A DNA stretch of 22,500 nt from Cryptomeria japonica (lineage: Eukaryota > Streptophyta > Pinopsida > Cupressales > Cupressaceae). The translations under genes and the position numbers were made by a program. Location of the stretch: contig NW_026728913.1 of the NCBI RefSeq assembly GCF_030272615.1, forward strand, positions 437,501-460,000. The letters are read 5' to 3'. Positions 17,994-22,500 of this stretch are shown here, piece by piece. Under the pieces are notes generated by a model that saw only the letters and a list, made by a program, of their open reading frames with translations, ran no database searches and was not told where the DNA came from. Positions within the stretch are counted from its first letter, which is position 1. Each line of letters opens with the position of its first letter.

Positions 17994-18466
17994 GCACCCA
18001 CCCTGGCCAAGGTGGGTCACGGGGTGGGTCCTAGGGTGGGTAACGGGGTGGGTACTAAGGTGCGTGCCAAGGTGGGTCATAGGGTGGGTGCCAAGGTGGG
18101 CACCAGGGTGGGTGTGCACCAACCCTAGCCAGGGTAGGTCACGGGGTGGTTGTCGGGGTGGGCGTCAAGGAGCCAAGGTGGGTGGCAAGTAGCCAAGTTG
18201 CGTGCCAAGGTGGGTGTCGGGGTGGGTGCCAAGGATCCAAGGTGGGTGCCAAGGAACCAAGGTGGGTGTCTGGGTGGGTGCCGAGGTGGGAGCCAGGGTG
18301 GGTCCCAAGGTGAGTGCAAAGGTGGGTGCCAGGGTCAAGGTGAGTGCCAATGTGGGTTCCAAGGTGCCAGGGTCAGGGTGAGTGCCAATGTGGGTTCAAA
18401 GGTGCTAAGTTGGGTGCGAGGTTGGGTGCGAGGGTGGGTGGGTGCCAAGGTGTGCTAGGTGGAAGC
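17994..18466. repeat. G-rich degenerate repeats, second copy (truncated)
   Basis: Only the part of the G-rich block to the right of the palindrome centre is duplicated, about 470 bases against about 1660 in the first block. Confidence 0.92.
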
Positions 18467-19248
18467 CCGGGTGGGTCGGCATCCCATGGGTGTCGAGTTG
18501 GGTGCCTGATGGGTGCTTCTTGTCAAGTTTTAGTCGTCGGGACTCATTTCGAGCCTTAGAGGTCGTTTCTTGTCCGGTTGCCCTGTCTTCGACCTGGGAA
18601 CCCAATTTTGGTCCTCGGGTCCCATTTTTTTTTGTCTCGCATCCCACTTTTGGCCTGTGGCCTTTTCGGGGTCGATTCTCGTTTTGGGCATCAGAGCATG
18701 TTTCTTCTCCTAAAACCCAATATTTGTTTATTAAGTCTCGGAACACATTTTTGTTCTCGTGGACCCATCATGGGTCTTGGAACGCATTTGTGGTCCTTGG
18801 GTCCCATTTTGCATCCCGAAACTTGTGTTTTGGTGCTTGATCCCTATTTTGGGTGCCCACCTTGCACCAAGTGCGCACCCGGGGCAAACCGAGCGCCTTG
18901 GTGCACCGGGGCAAGATCGAGCGTGCACCCGAGGCGCCCCGAACATGCACCAAGGTGCACTCGGCCCACATGTGAGCGCAGGTCGTTGCGCCCGAGGTGG
19001 TGTGTGGGCACCGCGTTGCAGACGGGACACTGCACGCACACGACGCCCCCTACAGGTGCACGCACGTAGGCCGGGCCGGGTGCACACCCGACGCCCTAGC
19101 AAGGTGCGCGCACCCGGGCAGGGCTCACACTTGGCGAACGGGGCGCACTTCGCGAGGGAGGGTGTGCACCTCGACGGGGGTGGGTGGCCGGGGTGGATTC
19201 GCACGTGGGTCGCGGTTTGCTAAGTACACACTGCGACAAGCTCATAAC
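18467..19248. other. T-rich and GC-rich 5S upstream spacer, second copy
   Basis: Duplicate of 10531-11312 at offset 7936. It holds no separate gene. Confidence 0.85.
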
Positions 19249-19366
19249 GGGTGCGATCATACCAGCGTTAGTGCACCGGATCCCATCAGAACTCCGCAGT
19301 TAAGCGCGCTTGGGCCGAAGTAGTACTGGGATGGGTGACCTCCCGGGAAGTCCCGGTGTTGCACCC
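19249..19366 (+). rRNA. 5S rRNA: 5S ribosomal RNA, copy 2 (one substitution)
   Basis: Same 118-base sequence as 11313-11430 except A for G at 19318, which is position 70 of the gene. Terminal stem, box A and box C are unchanged. Position 70 falls in the region usually given as the intermediate element of the internal promoter, so transcription could be weaker; this is inferred. The flanks and terminator are the same as in copy 1. Confidence 0.96.
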
Positions 19367-19379
19367 TTTTTTAGTTTTT
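19367..19379 (+). terminator. Pol III terminator of 5S copy 2
   Basis: Six Ts, AG and five Ts directly after the gene, as in copy 1. Confidence 0.9.
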
Positions 19380-19808
19380 CGCCGGGCATCGCAATGCTAT
19401 TTGAATAAACCTTTTGCCCGTTTGCGTTCTCGTCGGGGCCGGGCCGGGCCGGGGTGCGCTGCCCGCACTACCGCGCGCGCGGGGGCGACACCGAGCGCGC
19501 ACCCGAGGCGCCCCGAGCACACAGGCCACGGTGCAACCCGGGCGTTGTGCGCGCACCCCGGTGCGCCCGAGGTGCTGCGCGCGCACCCAGGTGAAATCGG
19601 TGTGCACCTCGGCCAGTGCGCGCTCGGTCGAGTCGCGCACGTTGGCCAAGGTGCACGGTGATGTTTCTTACTCTAAGGTTCCGCACCAGACGCCCGGGAC
19701 AGGTGAGCGAAGCTGGGCGGGGCCGGGTGCGCGGCCGGGGCAGGTGCACGCAGCTGGAGAGAGCTTTGGAGCACACTTCGGAGCGCACCAATGATGCGCT
19801 CCATTCAA
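19380..19808. other. GC-rich 5S downstream spacer, second copy
   Basis: Duplicate of 11444-11872; nothing further recognised. Confidence 0.8.
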
Positions 19809-19896
19809 AAGTTTCCTGAAAAGGCAAAAAAAGTTGAGATTATAGAATTTCCCACTTGAGAGATTGTAAAAAAAAAAAATTTAAAATGAAGGAAAC
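19809..19896. repeat. Diverged A/T-rich module, second copy
   Basis: Duplicate of 11873-11960 at offset 7936. Confidence 0.75.
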
Positions 19897-21512
19897 GCGG
19901 GTGCCAAGGTGTGCGCAGCCCAGCCAAGGTGTGCGCACCAAGGCGCCCACCCTGGCGAAGGTGCACGCAAGGTGCGCACCCGAGGCAAACCGGACAATTA
20001 ACCCAACTTTCGACTTTGCGCGCACCTTGGAGCGCACTTCGGAGCGCTCCTTGGTGCGCACCAATCTTGGGCACCTCGGAGTGCACCATGGCGCCCACCA
20101 AGGTGCGCACCCGGGGCAAACCGAGCTCCGACTTCGTGCGCACCTTGGAGCGCACGAAAGGTGCGCACCATGGCGCCCACCAAGGTGCGCAGCCCAGCCA
20201 AGGCGTGCGCATCAAGGTGCGCACCCTGGCGAAGGTGCGCACCCGGGGCAAACCGAGCTCCGACTTCGTGCGCACCTTGGAGCGCACAAAAGGTGCGCAA
20301 CCCAGCCAAGGTGTGCGCACCCCGGTCAAACCGAGCTCCGAATCGTGCGCACCAGAGGTGCACGCCATCGTGCGCACCTTGGAGCACACTTCGGAGCCCT
20401 CCTTGGTGCGCGCCGATGTTGCGCACCTCGGAGCGCACCCGGGGAAAACAATGCAATTAACCCGACTTTCGACTTCGTGGGCACCTCGGAGCGCTCTCGG
20501 GTTCGCACCTCGGAGCACACCGAGGTGCGCACCTTTGATGCGCTGCATTCACCAATTTCCAGAAAAGGCAAGAAAACATTGAGAAGGTGTGCGCACCGAG
20601 GTGCCCACCCTGGCGAAGGTGCACGCGAGGTGCGCACCCGGGGCAAACCGGGCTCCGACTTCGTGCACGCCGCACCTTGGAGCACACTTCGGAGCGCTCC
20701 TTGGTGCGCACCAGGGCGCGCAACCCAGCCGAGGTGCCCACCCCGGCGAAGGTGCACGCGAGGTGCGCACCCGGGGCAAACCGGGCTCCGACTTCGTGCA
20801 CGCCATGGTGCCCACCGCGGCGAAGGTGCACGCGAGGTGCGCACCCGGGGCAAACCGGGCTCCGACTTCGTGCACGCCGCACCTTGGAGCACACTTCGGA
20901 GCGCTCCTTGGTGCGCACCATGGTGCCCACCAGGGCGCGCAACCCCGCCGAAGGTGCACGCGAGGTGCGCACCCGGGGCAAACCGGGCTCCGACTTCGTG
21001 CACGCCGCACCTTGGAGCACACTTCGGAGCGCTCCTTGGTGCGCACCATGGTGCCCACCAGGGCGCGCAACCCCGCCGAAGGTGCACGCGAGGTGCGCAC
21101 CCGGGGCAAACCGGGCTCCGACTTCGTGCACGCCGCACCTTGGAGCACACTTCGGAGCGCTCCTTGGTGCGCACCAGGGCGCGCAACCCAGCCGAGGTGC
21201 CCACCCCGGCGAAGGTGCGTACCCGGGGCAAACCGGGCTCCGACTTCGTGCACGCCGCACCTTGGAGCACACTTCAGAGCGCTCCTTGGTGCGCACCATG
21301 GTGCCCACCAGGCCGCGCAACCCAGCCAAGGTGTGCGCACCAAGGTGCACGCGAGGTGCGCACCCGGGGCAAACCGGGGTCCGACTTCGTGCACGCCGCA
21401 CCTTGGAGCACACATCGGGGCGCTCCCGGGTTCGCACCGGCGTTGCGCACCGTGGTGGGCACCTCGGAGCACACCAAGGTGGGCAGCGAGGTGCGCACCT
21501 TTGATGCGATGC
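19897..21512. repeat. GTGCGCACC-type GC-rich array, second copy
   Basis: Corresponds to 11961-13650 but is 74 bases shorter. The CCATGGTGCGCACCGCGGCG segment of the first copy (near 13197-13220) and CACGCGAGGTGC (near 13341-13354) are absent. Very long open frames on both strands are repeat artefacts. Confidence 0.92.
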
Positions 21513-21621
21513 CTTCACTAATTTCCATAAAAGGCAAAAAAAAAACGAGATTTTAAAATTTCCGTTTTGAAAGATAGTGAGAAAAAGGGAATGCTGGTGC
21601 CATCTTGAGCCCGCCCTGGTG
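21513..21621. repeat. A/T-rich module, third type a
   Basis: Matches 13651-13759 at offset 7862. Confidence 0.92.
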
Positions 21622-21711
21622 CGCAGCCCAGCCAAGGTGTGCGCACCAAGGTGCCCACCCTGGCGAAGGTGCGCGCCCGGGCAATTAACCCAACTTCCAA
21701 CTTCGCGCGCG

Positions 21712-21833
21712 CCAGGGTGGGAGCGCACCCAACAACCGGGCCTGGGAAGAGCCAATGCGAGAAACCCCACCAAACGCTCTGACAAAAAAAGAGGGGGCGC
21801 TCCAGTAACCCCGCTTCGGAGCGCACCCTGGGC
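21712..21833. repeat. Low-copy insert element, long form, third copy
   Basis: Matches 13850-13971 at offset 7862, including the CGCTCTGAC form. Confidence 0.8.
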
Positions 21834-22007
21834 AAACCCAGCCAAGGTGCCCACCCCGGCCAAGGTGCAGGCGAGGTGCGCACCCGGGGCAAACCGGGCT
21901 CCGACAACGTGCACGCCGCACCTTGGAGCACACTTCGTAGCGCTCCCGGGTGCGCACCTCAGAGCACACCAAGGTGGGCAGCGAGGTGCGCACCTTTGAT
22001 GCGCTGC

Positions 22008-22114
22008 CTTCACTAATTTCCAGAAAAGGCAAAAAAAAAAGGAGATTTTAAAATTTCCGTTTTGAAAGATAGTGAAAAAAACGGAACGCGCGTGCCATCT
22101 TGAGCCCGCCCTGG
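22008..22114. repeat. A/T-rich module, third type b
   Basis: Matches 14146-14252 at offset 7862. Confidence 0.92.
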
Positions 22115-22192
22115 TGCGCAGCCCAGGTAAGGTGCCCACCCTGGCAAAGGTGCGCACCCGGGCAATTAACCCTACTTCCGACTTCGTGCGCG

Positions 22193-22294
22193 CCAGGGTG
22201 GCAACCGGGCCTCGGAAGAGCCAATGCGAGAAACCCCACCAAACGCTCCGACAAAAAAAGAGGCGGCGCTCCAATAACCCCGCTTCGGAGCGCA
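22193..22294. repeat. Low-copy insert element, short form, third copy
   Basis: Matches 14331-14432 at offset 7862. Confidence 0.8.
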
Positions 22295-22477
22295 GCCGGG
22301 GCAAACCCAGCCAAGGTGCCCACCCCGACGAAGGTGCACGCGAGGTGCGCACCCGGGGCAAACCGGGCTCCGACAACGTGCACGCAGCACCTTGGAGCAC
22401 ACTTCGAAGCACTCCCGGGTGCCCACCGGCGTTGCGCACCGTGGTGGGCAGCGAGGTGCGCACCTTTGATGCGCTGC

Positions 22478-22500
22478 CTTCACTAATTTCCAGAAAAAGG
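22478..22500. repeat. A/T-rich module, third type c, cut by window end
   Basis: CTTCACTAATTTCC followed by AGAAAAAGG, the five-A form of type c. It shows that the second 7.9-kb copy continues beyond the window in the same order. Confidence 0.85.

Larger units (their letters stand above)
17994..22500. repeat. 7936-bp tandem segmental duplication, copy 2 (runs off the window)
   Basis: Differences I saw by eye over the first 2.5 kb are few: G11382/A19318, C12081/T20017 and C12611/A20547. I did not align every base. The left junction joins array sequence (GCGCACCAAGG) to the G-rich block at CACCCACCCTGGCC. Confidence 0.96.

Overview
The window looks like the non-coding intergenic spacer (IGS) of a plant nuclear ribosomal DNA locus in which 5S rRNA genes are embedded. 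I find no protein-coding gene. Two 5S rRNA genes lie on the + strand (11313-11430 and 19249-19366). Their sequence matches the plant 5S consensus as I remember it, with closing terminal stem, internal control regions and a T-run terminator. The 5S base choices look gymnosperm-like to me, but that is a weak impression and I name no species. No part of 18S, 5.8S or 26S is recognisable in the window.

Layout, left to right. (1) 1-4078: about 22 tandem copies of a 188-bp repeat. (2) 4079-5460: three larger modules of roughly 440-490 bp. Each has a hairpin-forming inverted repeat and a conserved box that reads TATATAGGGG on the minus strand, which resembles the plant RNA polymerase I initiator (TATATA(A/G)GGGG). 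(3) 5461-8660: more copies of the same box in 311-bp and then 157-bp repeats, giving 13 boxes in all; a 52-bp minisatellite (6965-7617) interrupts this series. (4) 8661-10530: GTGCAC-rich sequence, then a strongly G-rich, C-poor block of degenerate GGTGGGTGCCA-type repeats. (5) 10531-11312: T-rich and then GC-rich spacer leading into the first 5S gene. (6) 11444-17993: a GC-rich array of GTGCGCACC-type repeats punctuated by a roughly 100-bp A/T-rich module. (7) 17994-22500: a second, nearly identical copy of 10058-14638, including the second 5S gene, running off the window.

If the boxes are Pol I promoters, the 35S transcription unit runs right to left. The 18S gene would lie left of base 1, the 188-bp array would fall in the external transcribed spacer, the extra boxes would be spacer promoters, the 26S gene would lie to the right, and both 5S genes would be transcribed in the opposite direction. 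This orientation is inferred; only the 5S genes are certain.

The architecture is nested duplication: sub-repeats of 52, 157, 188 and 311 bp, a 2.36-kb segmental duplication inside the right-hand array, and a 7936-bp tandem duplication carrying the 5S gene. Many long open frames on both strands are by-products of stop-poor GC-rich repeats whose periods are mostly not multiples of three. They are not annotated as genes.
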